DNA of 26,255 bases from Actinomycetota bacterium (lineage in GTDB: Bacteria > Actinomycetota > Actinomycetes > Nanopelagicales > Nanopelagicaceae). Of this stretch, positions 16,077 to 24,523 are shown in pieces; position 1 is the stretch's first letter, and each line of letters opens with the position of its first letter. The stretch spans positions 1 through 26,255 of the forward strand of contig NSHZ01000010.1 of assembly GCA_002737595.1 (NCBI GenBank), read 5' to 3'. Position numbers and translations under genes: made by a program. The notes beneath the pieces are model-generated. The model saw only the letters and a list, made by a program, of their open reading frames with translations, was not told the DNA's origin and searched no databases.

Positions 16077-18032
16077 ATGAAGAGCGGAATAGATCTATCC
16101 CACGGCTACCCCGATGTTCGTCCCCAGGATGATCTCTTTCGACATGTAAACGGTAAGTGGATCGATACTCATGAGATTCCCGCCGATCGTGCCTCCGATG
16201 GCGCTTTCCATCACCTACGCGAAAAATCTGAGAAGAACATTCGAACCATCATCGAGGAAGCCGCCGCTAGCAAGGCAGCGGTTGGAACAGAGGCCCAGAA
16301 GGTCGGAGATCTCTACGCCTCTTTCATGGACGAGGCGAAGATCGAAGCGCTCGGAGTCTCCCCGCTCGCGCAAGATTTCAAGAAGATTCAAGGTATCAAG
16401 ACTCAGCAGGACTTCGCTCGACTACTCGGCGAGCTTGGACGACGTGGTGTGAGCACACCCATGAGCGTCTTCATCGAAGTAGACATGAAGGATTCCAACT
16501 CATACATCGTCTACTTAGAGCAATCCGGGCTTGGTTTACCTGATGAGTCGTATTACAAAGAGGATCAATACGCAGAGATACGCGAAAAGTACGTGGCGCA
16601 TATCGAGCGGATGTTTAACTTTGCCAAACTTCCCGATGGCGCCGGAGCGGCAAAGCGTATTTTTGAATTGGAATCGGCAATCGCCAACTTCCACTACGAC
16701 GTAGTCAAGAACCGCGAGATGGATCTTACGTATCACAAAATGACACGTAAGCAGATCAACACTTTACTTTCGAATTTTGATTGGGATGTCTGGTTAGCAG
16801 CGGGCAATGTTCCAGCATCAGCTCTTGAGCACGTAGTTGTTCGCCAACCAGAATTCAATGAAGGTCTTAACACCCTCCTGACGGAGGAGAAGATTTCGGT
16901 GTGGAAAGAGTGGATGCTCTGGCACACACTCAGCGGCATGGCTGCCCACCTCTCTAGCGAAATTGTGAATGCCAACTTTGATTTCTACGGAACGACCCTG
17001 AACGGCACCCCACAATTGCGCGATCGCTGGAAGCGCGGGGTCTCACTCATCGAAGGCGTACTCGGCGAAGCTGCCGGCAAGCTCTATGTAGAGCGCCACT
17101 TCCCCGCCGCCGCCAAGAAGCGCATGGAAGAGTTGGTAGCTAACCTCATCGAGGCTTATCGCATCGATATTTCTGAACTCGACTGGATGGGCGCGGAGAC
17201 AAAGAAGCGCGCGCTCGAGAAAATGTCGAAGTTCACTCCAAAGATCGGTTACCCCGACGAGTGGCGCGATTACTCTTCACTTGAGATCACCGCAGATGAC
17301 CTCATTGGAAACGTCTACCGCGCAACTGCTTTTGAAGTAGATCGCGCCATCACCAAGCTCGGAAAGCCAGTAGATCGCAACGAATGGCATATGACTCCGC
17401 AAACGGTGAATGCCTATTACAACCCCACAATGAATGAGATTGTGTTTCCAGCAGCGATCCTGCAACCGCCATTCTTTGATATCGACGCCGACGATGCCGT
17501 TAATTACGGCGGTATCGGGGCGGTAATCGGTCACGAGATCGGGCATGGATTCGATGATCAAGGTTCTAAATTTGATGGCGATGGGAATCTCACCGACTGG
17601 TGGACCGAAGCAGATCGCGCAGCTTTCGAGGTACGCACAAGAAAATTGATCGATCAATACAACGTACTCGAGCCCATCGCAGCGCCGGGCCACCATGTAA
17701 ATGGTGCGCTCACCATCGGCGAAAACATCGGTGACTTGGGTGGTCTCACGATCGCCCATAAGGCTTATCAAATTTCATTGAGTGGCAAGAACGCTCCCGC
17801 ACTCGATGGATTCGATGGTTATCAGCGTCTCTTCATCGGCTGGGCACAAGTCTGGCGCAGTAAGAATCGTCCAGAAGCCGCGATCCAACGCATTGCTACC
17901 GATCCACACTCACCCGATGAGCATCGCTGCAATGCGGTACTGCGCAATCTCAACGAGTTCTACGAGGCTTTTGACGTAACTGAGAAGGATGCTCTCTGGC
18001 TCGCAGAGTCTGAACGCGTTCGTATTTGGTAA
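16077..18032 (+). CDS. M13-family (neprilysin/PepO-like) zinc metallopeptidase
   Basis: The product is 651 aa, the standard length of bacterial M13 enzymes. The zinc site is HEIGH (His486, Glu487, His490) with the third ligand Glu549 in GENIGDLGG (Asp553). NAYYNP (445-450) is the substrate-backbone motif, and the chain ends VRIW, close to the usual CxxW ending without the cysteine. No signal peptide or membrane anchor is present, so a cytoplasmic oligopeptidase is likely. A strong AAAGGAGA ribosome-binding site precedes the ATG. It lies 22 nt after fdsD on the same strand with no terminator between, so it is probably co-transcribed, although no biochemical link to C1 metabolism is evident. 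Confidence 0.94.
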   Translation: MKSGIDLSHGYPDVRPQDDLFRHVNGKWIDTHEIPADRASDGAFHHLREKSEKNIRTIIEEAAASKAAVGTEAQKVGDLYASFMDEAKIEALGVSPLAQDFKKIQGIKTQQDFARLLGELGRRGVSTPMSVFIEVDMKDSNSYIVYLEQSGLGLPDESYYKEDQYAEIREKYVAHIERMFNFAKLPDGAGAAKRIFELESAIANFHYDVVKNREMDLTYHKMTRKQINTLLSNFDWDVWLAAGNVPASALEHVVVRQPEFNEGLNTLLTEEKISVWKEWMLWHTLSGMAAHLSSEIVNANFDFYGTTLNGTPQLRDRWKRGVSLIEGVLGEAAGKLYVERHFPAAAKKRMEELVANLIEAYRIDISELDWMGAETKKRALEKMSKFTPKIGYPDEWRDYSSLEITADDLIGNVYRATAFEVDRAITKLGKPVDRNEWHMTPQTVNAYYNPTMNEIVFPAAILQPPFFDIDADDAVNYGGIGAVIGHEIGHGFDDQGSKFDGDGNLTDWWTEADRAAFEVRTRKLIDQYNVLEPIAAPGHHVNGALTIGENIGDLGGLTIAHKAYQISLSGKNAPALDGFDGYQRLFIGWAQVWRSKNRPEAAIQRIATDPHSPDEHRCNAVLRNLNEFYEAFDVTEKDALWLAESERVRIW

Positions 18033-18083
18033 TCAAATAAGGGAGAGCTGAATCAGTCATCGAAGATGACTTCGCTCGCGTAC

Positions 18084-19049
18084 TTATCGAACTTGAATCA
18101 CGAGCTTTCCAGTGGTCTTGCGTCCCTCAAGATCAATGTGTGCTTGCGATGCGGAAGCCAGTGGGTAACGTCCACCGATTGCCACTTGCATTGCTCCACG
18201 GCGAAAGGCCGCAAAAACTTCGTTCGCGCGCCAGATGAGTTCTAAACGATTGGCAACGAAGTCACCTAATGAAGGTCGCGTGAAGAAAATAGATCCAACT
18301 GCGAGTTTGGTGGGTTCAAATGCTGGGACGGGACCACTTGCGGCGCCGTAGAGCACCATGGTGCCACGGCGGCGGAGTGAGGCCAGGCTCTCATCGAACG
18401 TATCTTTGCCAACGCCGTCATAGACCACATGTGCACCGGCGCCGTGGCTTACTTCCATCACTTGATCGCGAAAGCCTTCGTATGGAATGGCAATATCTGC
18501 GCCAGTTGCGAGCGCGAGCGCTCGTTTCTCAGGAGTGGATGCGGTTGCCACAACTACTCCACCGAGAGATTTGACGTAACGAGTAAGGAGTAAACCCACG
18601 CCACCCGCGGCGGAGTGCACCACGGCAACATCACCAGGTGTGATCGTGTACGAATCGTGCGCCAGGTAATGCGTCGTCATTCCCTGCAAGAGAAGTGCAA
18701 GCGCATCTTCATCCGAGATGTCATCGGGAAGTGGAATCAAAGTATTGGCGGTAAGCGCTACTGCTTCGCCATACCCACCGGTTGACATCACCCAACCCAC
18801 ACGATCACCAATGCGTAGATCACTCGGCGCATCGGGGCAGAGTTCGGAGATGACCCCCACGCCTTCAGCTCCAGGAACAAAGGGAAGAGGTTTCGGATAG
18901 CGCCCAATCCGGTGATAAACATCGATGAAGTTCACGCCAGCAAGAGAGATTTCTACGACCGCCTGATCTGGGCCCGCGCTGGGGCGCTCGATCTCACTGA
19001 TGGTGAGTACTTCGGGGCCTCCGGGCTGGGTGATCTGAATTGCTCTCAT
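18084..19049 (-). CDS. NADPH:quinone oxidoreductase-like MDR-superfamily protein
   Basis: The product is 321 aa, typical of the zinc-independent quinone reductase branch. A GroES-like N-terminal domain includes NFIDVYHRIGRYP (40-52), and the Rossmann domain has the nucleotide-binding motif AAGGVG (147-152). The structural zinc cysteine cluster of alcohol dehydrogenases is absent. The family reduces quinones or enones with NADPH in the cytoplasm; the substrate is unknown. It lies 24 nt downstream of the LLM oxidoreductase on the same strand. It also has a possible promoter of its own and is convergent with the M13 peptidase, separated by 51 nt with no strong terminator. Confidence 0.9.
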   Translation of the reverse strand: MRAIQITQPGGPEVLTISEIERPSAGPDQAVVEISLAGVNFIDVYHRIGRYPKPLPFVPGAEGVGVISELCPDAPSDLRIGDRVGWVMSTGGYGEAVALTANTLIPLPDDISDEDALALLLQGMTTHYLAHDSYTITPGDVAVVHSAAGGVGLLLTRYVKSLGGVVVATASTPEKRALALATGADIAIPYEGFRDQVMEVSHGAGAHVVYDGVGKDTFDESLASLRRRGTMVLYGAASGPVPAFEPTKLAVGSIFFTRPSLGDFVANRLELIWRANEVFAAFRRGAMQVAIGGRYPLASASQAHIDLEGRKTTGKLVIQVR

Positions 19050-19056
19050 AGGGGCA

Positions 19057-19085
19057 AGTCTAGGTGCCCTTGCTTAGGAGTTGAA
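19057..19085 (-). promoter_or_regulatory. Candidate leaderless promoter of the quinone-oxidoreductase gene
   Basis: On the minus strand, TTCAAC (19085-19080) is followed by 17 bp and TAGACT (19062-19057). Seven bases later comes the ATG at 19049, with no Shine-Dalgarno. The promoter overlaps the 3' end of the upstream LLM gene, so the gene may be read both from the operon and on its own. Confidence 0.4.
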
Positions 19086-20108
19086 GACCGGGAGGACCTT
19101 CTCGGCGAAGAGTTCCATCGTGTCTACGGCACCGGTGACGCGTGGACCATGAGGTTGCGCCACTGGGGAGCCACCGAGCAAAGAAATGTGTTGCAGACCA
19201 ATGTCGTTGATCAGGTGACCGAGCTTGTCGATGCACTCATTAGGCCCGCCGACGATTGCAATCCATTGAATGAAATCTTCGTCAATAAGTTGAAGGTGGG
19301 TGCCTTCTTCTTGACCGTGGTGTGCCATGTCGTACTGCGATTTCAACGTGTTGGCGTATCCCTTAATTTCACTAGGAAGGTGATCGGTAGGAGAGTGTTC
19401 CATTCCGGAGAAGTGTGCCACCAGGCCAGCACACGTGCGGGCAAGACTGATCGCACGTGCTTTGTCGTTGTCGCACACCAAGTTCACATATGCACCGACC
19501 GAAACGGAATTACGATCGCGTCCGTTCTCTGCCATGCGCGCGTTGAATACATCCATCGCCCATTGAATGCGCTCAGGATTACTACCCACGGCAAAGGAAA
19601 CGCGGTCTGCGATGTCTGCGGCTAGTTGAATGGTCTTGGGTCCAGTGCACGCCATATCAATGATGACTGGTGGAATATCTCCTGGCTTAATCCATCGGAT
19701 TGCAGAAGGAGTGCCATCACGATCAACAACACCACCAGCAATGTAGGTACGGATCGCGTGTACGTACTCTGCCATTTGCTTTCCACTGGCTTGTTTCTTG
19801 CCAATGTGCGCAGCGGAAGAATCCCCGCGACCGATTCCACAAATCACCCGCCCACCAGATTCCACTTGCATGGTGGCAAGTGCGCCCGCAGTTACTGCCG
19901 AGTCGCGCGTGATTGGATTAGTGACGCCGGTACCGATGCGAAGGATGGTGGTAGCAACAGCCGCGAGATTGAGTTGGCCGTAAGGATCGGCGCAGAGATT
20001 TTGTGTATCAGGGGCTAAGAAGTAACCAAAACCCATGGCTTCGATGCGCTTTGCCAGCGGAGCGGTGTACGTCGCTGAAGGCTCAACTATGAGGCCAAAA
20101 TCAGTCAC
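19074..20108 (-). CDS. LLM-class flavin/F420-dependent oxidoreductase
   Basis: The product is 344 aa, started at GTG 20108-20106 with an AAAGGAAG element just upstream. The luciferase-like TIM barrel is recognisable from the N-terminal DFGLIVEP strand, TGVTNPITRD (about residues 60-69) and GRVICGIGRGDSS (about 86-98), which are arranged as in the MER/F420 group of bacterial luciferase-like enzymes. Actinobacterial members commonly use coenzyme F420, but FMN cannot be excluded from sequence. The substrate is unknown. It is the upstream gene of a likely two-gene unit with the quinone reductase. Confidence 0.86.
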   Translation of the reverse strand: MTDFGLIVEPSATYTAPLAKRIEAMGFGYFLAPDTQNLCADPYGQLNLAAVATTILRIGTGVTNPITRDSAVTAGALATMQVESGGRVICGIGRGDSSAAHIGKKQASGKQMAEYVHAIRTYIAGGVVDRDGTPSAIRWIKPGDIPPVIIDMACTGPKTIQLAADIADRVSFAVGSNPERIQWAMDVFNARMAENGRDRNSVSVGAYVNLVCDNDKARAISLARTCAGLVAHFSGMEHSPTDHLPSEIKGYANTLKSQYDMAHHGQEEGTHLQLIDEDFIQWIAIVGGPNECIDKLGHLINDIGLQHISLLGGSPVAQPHGPRVTGAVDTMELFAEKVLPVFNS

Positions 20109-20194
20109 GGTACTTCCTTTGTTCGCGGTGAGGTGCCTGATGGAATCTAACCGATGAGTAGATCAAAAGAAACTAGTTCTGACCCAAACTATCT

Positions 20195-21427
20195 CTATTT
20201 CTTTCCCAGCAGGTTAAACCTCGGAGCCCAAGTACCCAAAATCCTATCTGCAGGAGTCAACAGCACTTGCTCAGCCAGGTCGGCGTAGATAGTACGGAAA
20301 TCAGTTGTCACCTTAAGATCCCCCTGGTCAAGACTGTTCAGAGATGGCTGATCGCCATAGAAGCCACCGTTCACTTTATTTCCTATGACGAAAACAGGGC
20401 CAGAAGTGCCGTGATCTGTACCCTGCGATGCATTTGCTTTTACTCGACGGCCAAATTCGCTATAAACCAAAATAGTTACATCATTTTTTCTCGTTGTACT
20501 TTGGATTTGTGAGAGAAATCTTGAAACTGAGGAAGAGACGCTACCGATAAGTGTTGACTGTGCACCTTTTTCGTCCGCATGTGTATCAAATCCTCCGAGC
20601 GATACGCTCCATACTTTGGTAGGTGCACCAGCTTCTACAAACTTAGCCACAATATCTAATTGCGCAGAGAGTGCGGAATTACCACCAGCATTCCCACCCT
20701 GCAAAGTAGGAAGATCACTCGTTTCGGGAGCAGGTGTTTTGAGGATAGGAGATATTTGATCACCAGTCGAGAAGAGATTTCGAAGTGAATCACTTGCTGC
20801 CGTTTGAAGTGGAGAATCCTGGATTGAGCTTTTGGCAAGGCGTTGGCAGTTCAAAGCCAACGATCCTTTAGGAACATTTAATCCCGTCAGGGGAACGGCT
20901 GAACCGTTCTTCTTTGCTCCCATAAAAAGCGGTGGCAACACTGATCCGAGGTTAATCGCCGTCATCGGATCTGTGGGTTGAGTATCCAGCCAGCGGCCAA
21001 TCCACCCGGTAGATGTGGAATTCACCGGCGAACCACTTTGCCAAATAGCCATGGATCTGAAGTGTGAGTGGTCTGATTGTGGATATCCGACGCCACGGAT
21101 TACGGCCATTTTCCCTTGATCCCAGAGTGTTTTCATTCCCGTCATTGATCCATTGAGTCCCAAGCCTTCCCCGAGAGGTAGCACCTCTGATTCATTAAAA
21201 GAAATGTCGGGGCGAAGGGAGTAATAAGTAGAGTCTTTGTACGGCACCAATGTATTGAGACCATCATTTCCTCCGTAGAGAGTGACAATGACAAGTATCG
21301 GTGTCCCGTCGGGTAACGGACGTAACGTCGAAGCTCTCGCCACATCCTCCATCGAAAGCCCCAGAGCCACGCTACCCGCAGCTCCTGCAGTCAGTTGAAG
21401 AAATTTCCGGCGACTTAATGTATCCAT
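20195..21427 (-). CDS. DUF1501 family protein with Tat signal
   Basis: The product is 410 aa from the ATG at 21427, which shares one base with the upstream DUF1800 stop (TGATG). A longer in-frame start at 21445 would overlap that gene by 19 nt and push the signal inward. The N-terminus has the twin-arginine motif SRRKFL, a hydrophobic stretch and a small-residue region near ARAS, so export across the membrane is likely. The DUF1501 core is recognised by LYGGNDGLNTLVPY, the SHFRSMAIW segment, VYSEFGRRV and DHGTSGPVFVIG. Members belong to the alkaline-phosphatase/sulfatase-like fold group and are commonly encoded next to DUF1800; the biological role is unsettled. Confidence 0.92.
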   Translation of the reverse strand: MDTLSRRKFLQLTAGAAGSVALGLSMEDVARASTLRPLPDGTPILVIVTLYGGNDGLNTLVPYKDSTYYSLRPDISFNESEVLPLGEGLGLNGSMTGMKTLWDQGKMAVIRGVGYPQSDHSHFRSMAIWQSGSPVNSTSTGWIGRWLDTQPTDPMTAINLGSVLPPLFMGAKKNGSAVPLTGLNVPKGSLALNCQRLAKSSIQDSPLQTAASDSLRNLFSTGDQISPILKTPAPETSDLPTLQGGNAGGNSALSAQLDIVAKFVEAGAPTKVWSVSLGGFDTHADEKGAQSTLIGSVSSSVSRFLSQIQSTTRKNDVTILVYSEFGRRVKANASQGTDHGTSGPVFVIGNKVNGGFYGDQPSLNSLDQGDLKVTTDFRTIYADLAEQVLLTPADRILGTWAPRFNLLGKK

Positions 21428-22737
21428 CAGAGACTCACCACACATTCTGGACTGATTAGTGCCAATGCCACCATGTTTGGTACATCGTTCTTCACGGCAT
21501 CTAACGCAGCCGCGGTCCGATCACTCATCCGGGCTATTCCAAAGAGATCAGCAATTCCACTCACACGATCCTTTGCGGCTAATGTGGAAATAGGAGTGAG
21601 ACTTCCTGATTTAACGAGTGCTTGCGCTAACGTGATTCGAGCTTGCGCATTGCCCAATGTTAACCAAGCCTCGTCTGCCGGCCACCCTCCCACTGACGGA
21701 GGATCAAATGGAACCTGACCTAAAGCCATCAATAGTCGTAGTAATTTTTGATTGGTGCTAAAGCCTGAAGGAACAATTTTGAGCGCACGCGTTGCTCCGA
21801 CAAACCAATCAACAGGAGCTCTTACTTGTTCATTAGAGACATTACCGAAAGCAGAAGAATTAACTAATGCCCGCATAGCATTTCCGATATCCAAAGTTGA
21901 ACCAAGCGATGCCGTTATATTCTTTAATTCTGATGTGGGCTGGCCTGTCGAGAGAAATCGAAACCATAATCTCTCTGCGATGAATTCTGCACATCTCGGC
22001 TGTTTCACAAGATGTTCTGTGAGAGATGAATAATTATAATTTGCATTCTTGCCTAGTATTTTCATTAACCCGGAGTCATGGTTTTTCGTTTTGTACGTTG
22101 TTATCCCAGAGGAACGCACTACTTTTATTCCTGTCAACGCTCGTGCTGACGCCTTCACGTCGTCTTCTGTATAGTTTCCAACACCTAGTGTGAAGAGTTC
22201 CATTAATTCTCTTCCAAGATTCTCGTTCGGCGACTTTACGGTGTTCTGTCCTCCGTCAAGCCAAAATTGCAAAGCTCCATCATTCACCATCGATTGCGAC
22301 ATATTCACAAAAGATCCCAAGGCATTCTCGCGCATCGTCACGTACTGCTTGTACATGGGAAGTGCGTATTCGACTTTAGAAATTGATGTTGCCCAATGAC
22401 CGTGCCAAAACCACGTCATCCGCTCTTCGATGGGATTGATTGCGCATGCCATGCGATCCAGCCACCACATTTGTAAAGTGACTCGCTGCGAAACCAAGTT
22501 CAAAACAAAGGCAGCACGCGCAGCACTCCTAATATCAGGAAAAGGGCCGAGGTCAGTGATAACTGGCGTCCCAACAGCCTTAATGCCCACATCGCCTGGT
22601 GAAGGTGCGAGTAACTGTTGTGCAAGTGCTGCTGAACCCATCTTCAAACCCTGGGCGAATTCTCCAGGCCTGGGGCCAAAAGCGAGACGTTGATAAAGTC
22701 GGGCAACCCGAAGACGCTCTTCCGCAGTGGGGGCCAT
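21427..22737 (-). CDS. DUF1800 family protein
   Basis: The product is 436 aa. It shows the DUF1800 hallmarks: N-terminal RLAFGPRPGE, the helical segment around ERMTWFWHGHWATS, NENLGRELMELFTLGVGNYTE and the later SVGGWPADEAW. No signal peptide is seen at this start. DUF1800 proteins almost always travel with DUF1501, as here, where stop and start overlap by 1 nt. The function of the pair is unknown. Sampled lines of this gene are AT-richer than the C1 operon by hand count (20/60 G+C at 22021-22080 and 23/60 at 21841-21900, against 35/60 at 10021-10080). This hints at a different origin, though composition is uneven across the pair. Confidence 0.92.
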   Translation of the reverse strand: MAPTAEERLRVARLYQRLAFGPRPGEFAQGLKMGSAALAQQLLAPSPGDVGIKAVGTPVITDLGPFPDIRSAARAAFVLNLVSQRVTLQMWWLDRMACAINPIEERMTWFWHGHWATSISKVEYALPMYKQYVTMRENALGSFVNMSQSMVNDGALQFWLDGGQNTVKSPNENLGRELMELFTLGVGNYTEDDVKASARALTGIKVVRSSGITTYKTKNHDSGLMKILGKNANYNYSSLTEHLVKQPRCAEFIAERLWFRFLSTGQPTSELKNITASLGSTLDIGNAMRALVNSSAFGNVSNEQVRAPVDWFVGATRALKIVPSGFSTNQKLLRLLMALGQVPFDPPSVGGWPADEAWLTLGNAQARITLAQALVKSGSLTPISTLAAKDRVSGIADLFGIARMSDRTAAALDAVKNDVPNMVALALISPECVVSL

Positions 22738-22743
22738 TCAAAG

Positions 22744-22749
22744 AACATA
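22744..22749 (-). promoter_or_regulatory. Candidate leaderless -10 of the DUF1800-DUF1501 operon
   Basis: Minus-strand TATGTT fits TANNNT and lies six bases before the DUF1800 ATG. An AGGAG further upstream is too far (about 13 nt) to be a good ribosome-binding site. No clear -35 hexamer is seen. Confidence 0.4.
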
Positions 22750-22794
22750 TCTCCTGCTGGACATTTAACACAGACCTATTGGGCAAACAGCCGG

Positions 22795-22837
22795 TAAACT
22801 CACTCGCAGAACATCACTTCCGATCGATCGGAGAGGT
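22795..22837 (+). promoter_or_regulatory. Candidate -10 and ribosome-binding site for the 132-aa gene
   Basis: TAAACT (22795-22800) fits the TANNNT pattern, and GGAGAGG (about 22830-22836) lies six bases before the ATG at 22843. Unlike several neighbours, this gene has a proper leader with a strong Shine-Dalgarno. The -35 is unconvincing. Confidence 0.4.
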
Positions 22838-22842
22838 GCGAC

Positions 22843-23241
22843 ATGGACGTAAAAGGTGAGGGAATACTCGTAACCCCGCACATCGCCTTCTCGGTGGAAG
22901 ACGTGCCGAAAGGCCGGATCACCGACGTAGGTGACCCCACTGGAATCCTTAAGAAGGCCCTCAAGGGACTCAACCACTCCAATGGCATCCTCGAACTCAG
23001 TCACCCGATCACCAGCATGTTGGCCGATTGGGACCCATTCGATCTAATTGCGCGTGGGGCACCCAAGTCTGAATACCGCTACGAGGCCATGATGATGGCG
23101 ACTCTGGTGGTTAACGAGAAACTTACCTACACAACAATGCGGGCGATTTGGCGCTATGCCTTCGCCAATCCCGAGCTCTTCGATGGAGACGAAAACAAGG
23201 ACTTGCTCTCACTCATTGCAGACATTCACGCCCTGATTTAA
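22843..23241 (+). CDS. Hypothetical protein, 132 aa
   Basis: I do not recognise this protein. It is soluble-looking, with no signal peptide or membrane helix and no cysteine. The N-terminal half is rich in Gly/Pro/Val with a DVGDPTG turn; the C-terminal half (about 75-132) looks helical, with the aromatic stretch TTMRAIWRYAFANPELF and an acidic DGDENKD loop. A strong GGAGAGG element supports the start. It is the first gene of a plus-strand group with the mini-protein and the FAD oxidoreductase, and is divergent from the DUF1800 operon across 105 nt. Confidence 0.72.
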   Translation: MDVKGEGILVTPHIAFSVEDVPKGRITDVGDPTGILKKALKGLNHSNGILELSHPITSMLADWDPFDLIARGAPKSEYRYEAMMMATLVVNEKLTYTTMRAIWRYAFANPELFDGDENKDLLSLIADIHALI

Positions 23242-23244
23242 CAG

Positions 23245-23250
23245 TAAGAT
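23245..23250 (+). promoter_or_regulatory. Weak candidate -10 before the 34-aa gene
   Basis: TAAGAT fits the TANNNT pattern just after the 132-aa gene and would give a leader of about 30 nt containing the AGGAG site. There is no good -35; read-through from the upstream gene is equally possible. Confidence 0.25.
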
Positions 23251-23287
23251 CGGTTTATCACGTAGATCAACAAACACAGGAGTAGTT

Positions 23288-23392
23288 ATGGCGAACAAAG
23301 AACAACAAGGAAATGCAAATAAGAAGAAGGAAGCAAAGCTCACTCTCAAAGAGAAGCGCATTAAGAAGCAAGAGAAGAAGAGCAAGGATTAA
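23288..23392 (+). CDS. Small lysine-rich protein, 34 aa
   Basis: ATG at 23288 is preceded by AGGAG at a five-base spacing and runs 34 codons to TAA at 23390-23392. The product is highly basic and hydrophilic: it opens MANKEQQGNANKKKEAK, then LTLKEKRIKKQEKKSKD, with thirteen lysines and no hydrophobic core or cysteine. It is probably disordered or a single charged helix that could bind nucleic acid or ribosomes; that role is inference. The strong ribosome-binding site and clean position between two genes support a real gene despite its size. The FAD oxidoreductase ATG follows 15 nt after the stop. Confidence 0.72.
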   Translation: MANKEQQGNANKKKEAKLTLKEKRIKKQEKKSKD

Positions 23393-23407
23393 TCTCCTCT
23401 CACTCTC

Positions 23408-24523
23408 ATGAAGACTGTCTGGGACATCGGTGCCCAGCGTCCGCACTTTGCACCACTCAAAGAGGACCGCACGGTTGATCTCTGTGTCATCGGGTTGGGC
23501 GGATCCGGGCTTACTGCGATACACGAAGCAACCGCTCGCGGATTAAAAGTCATTGGCATTGATGCTGGTGAAATCGCGGGTGAAGCCGCGGGGAGTAATG
23601 GTGGATTTCTTCTCGCTGGTATCGCAGAGTTCCATCACGACGCGGTCGTAAACTTTGGGCGCGAGAAGGCAAGTGCGCTGTATCAGCACACTCTTAACGA
23701 GATGGCGCTCATGGAGCGAGCTACACCTGAGAGCATTCGACGCATCGGAGGGTTACGCGTCGCCTTCGACGACGAAGAATTAGTTGATTGCCACAGACAT
23801 TTTGATGCGCTCAGGCTCGATGGCTTTCCGGTAGAGATGTACGACGGACCAGAGGGTCAAGGCATTCTCATTCCTACAGACGGAGTCTTCCATCCCCTCA
23901 ATCGCGCGATATCTCTAGTGCAGCAAGCGTTAAAAGGTGGTGCGGAACTCTTCGCATACACGAAGGCGTTGAGTGTGGAGAGTCATTTAGTTCGCACTCC
24001 GCATGGGAACATCGAGGCCAAGAATATTCTGGTAGCAATCGATGGAAATATCTCAGTACTCTTGCCACAACTGAGCGGTGATGTTTACCCTGTGCGTTTA
24101 CAAATGCTTTCAACATCGCCTGATCCCGGAGTGCACTTTCCTCTTCCGGTCTACACGCGTGGGGCATACGACTACTGGCAACAACTTACCGACGGAAGGA
24201 TTTGCATCGGCGGCGGTAGAGATATCGGTGGTGTGGAAGAAGACACAAACGAGGTGCGCATCACGAACGAGGTTCAAAACTTCTTAGACGAAAGAATCAA
24301 AGGCTTAGGGATCACTGCTCCCGTAGAACACCGGTGGGCAGCGACGGTGAGCTATACGAAATCGGGGCTCCCTATCGCCCGCGAGGTGATGCCAGGTGTT
24401 TATGCAATCGGGGCCTACTGCGGCACCGGAAATGTAGTGGGCGCACTCCTCAGCCGCGCGATGGTGGAGAAGATCACCACCGGCCAGAGCCAAGCATGGT
24501 CAGACTTCAGCGAAGTTATTTAA
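23408..24523 (+). CDS. DAO-family FAD-dependent oxidoreductase (DadA/glycine oxidase-like)
   Basis: The product is 371 aa. The FAD motif GLGGSG is at about 29-34, followed by the acidic strand end VIGIDAG and the GSNGGFLLAG segment typical of D-amino acid/sarcosine oxidase relatives. The C-terminal GVYAIGAYCGTGNVVGALLSRAM closes the FAD site. The family oxidises amines or amino acids in the cytoplasm. The substrate is unknown, and the covalent-flavin cysteine/histidine motifs of sarcosine oxidase are not obvious. No ribosome-binding site is evident, so translation may depend on the preceding mini-gene. Its 3' end overlaps the convergent saccharopine-dehydrogenase-like gene by 8 nt. Confidence 0.87.
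   Translation: MKTVWDIGAQRPHFAPLKEDRTVDLCVIGLGGSGLTAIHEATARGLKVIGIDAGEIAGEAAGSNGGFLLAGIAEFHHDAVVNFGREKASALYQHTLNEMALMERATPESIRRIGGLRVAFDDEELVDCHRHFDALRLDGFPVEMYDGPEGQGILIPTDGVFHPLNRAISLVQQALKGGAELFAYTKALSVESHLVRTPHGNIEAKNILVAIDGNISVLLPQLSGDVYPVRLQMLSTSPDPGVHFPLPVYTRGAYDYWQQLTDGRICIGGGRDIGGVEEDTNEVRITNEVQNFLDERIKGLGITAPVEHRWAATVSYTKSGLPIAREVMPGVYAIGAYCGTGNVVGALLSRAMVEKITTGQSQAWSDFSEVI

Noticed and set aside
18055..18071. Perfect 7-bp hairpin AGTCATC-GAA-GATGACT between convergent genes
   Set aside because: No T run follows on either strand, so it is not a convincing terminator; it may be chance.
20171..20178. Palindrome AACTAGTT in the gap before the LLM gene
   Set aside because: Eight bases only, no extension or repetition; too weak to call an operator.
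21428..21445. Longer start of the DUF1501 gene
   Set aside because: Would add six residues before the Tat motif and overlap DUF1800 by 19 nt; the TGATG start is more typical.
23408..24523. FAD oxidoreductase as part of the C1 demethylation pathway
   Set aside because: It is a DAO-family enzyme and could act on sarcosine, but it is about 7 kb from the operon in another gene group with no diagnostic residues, so the link was not asserted.
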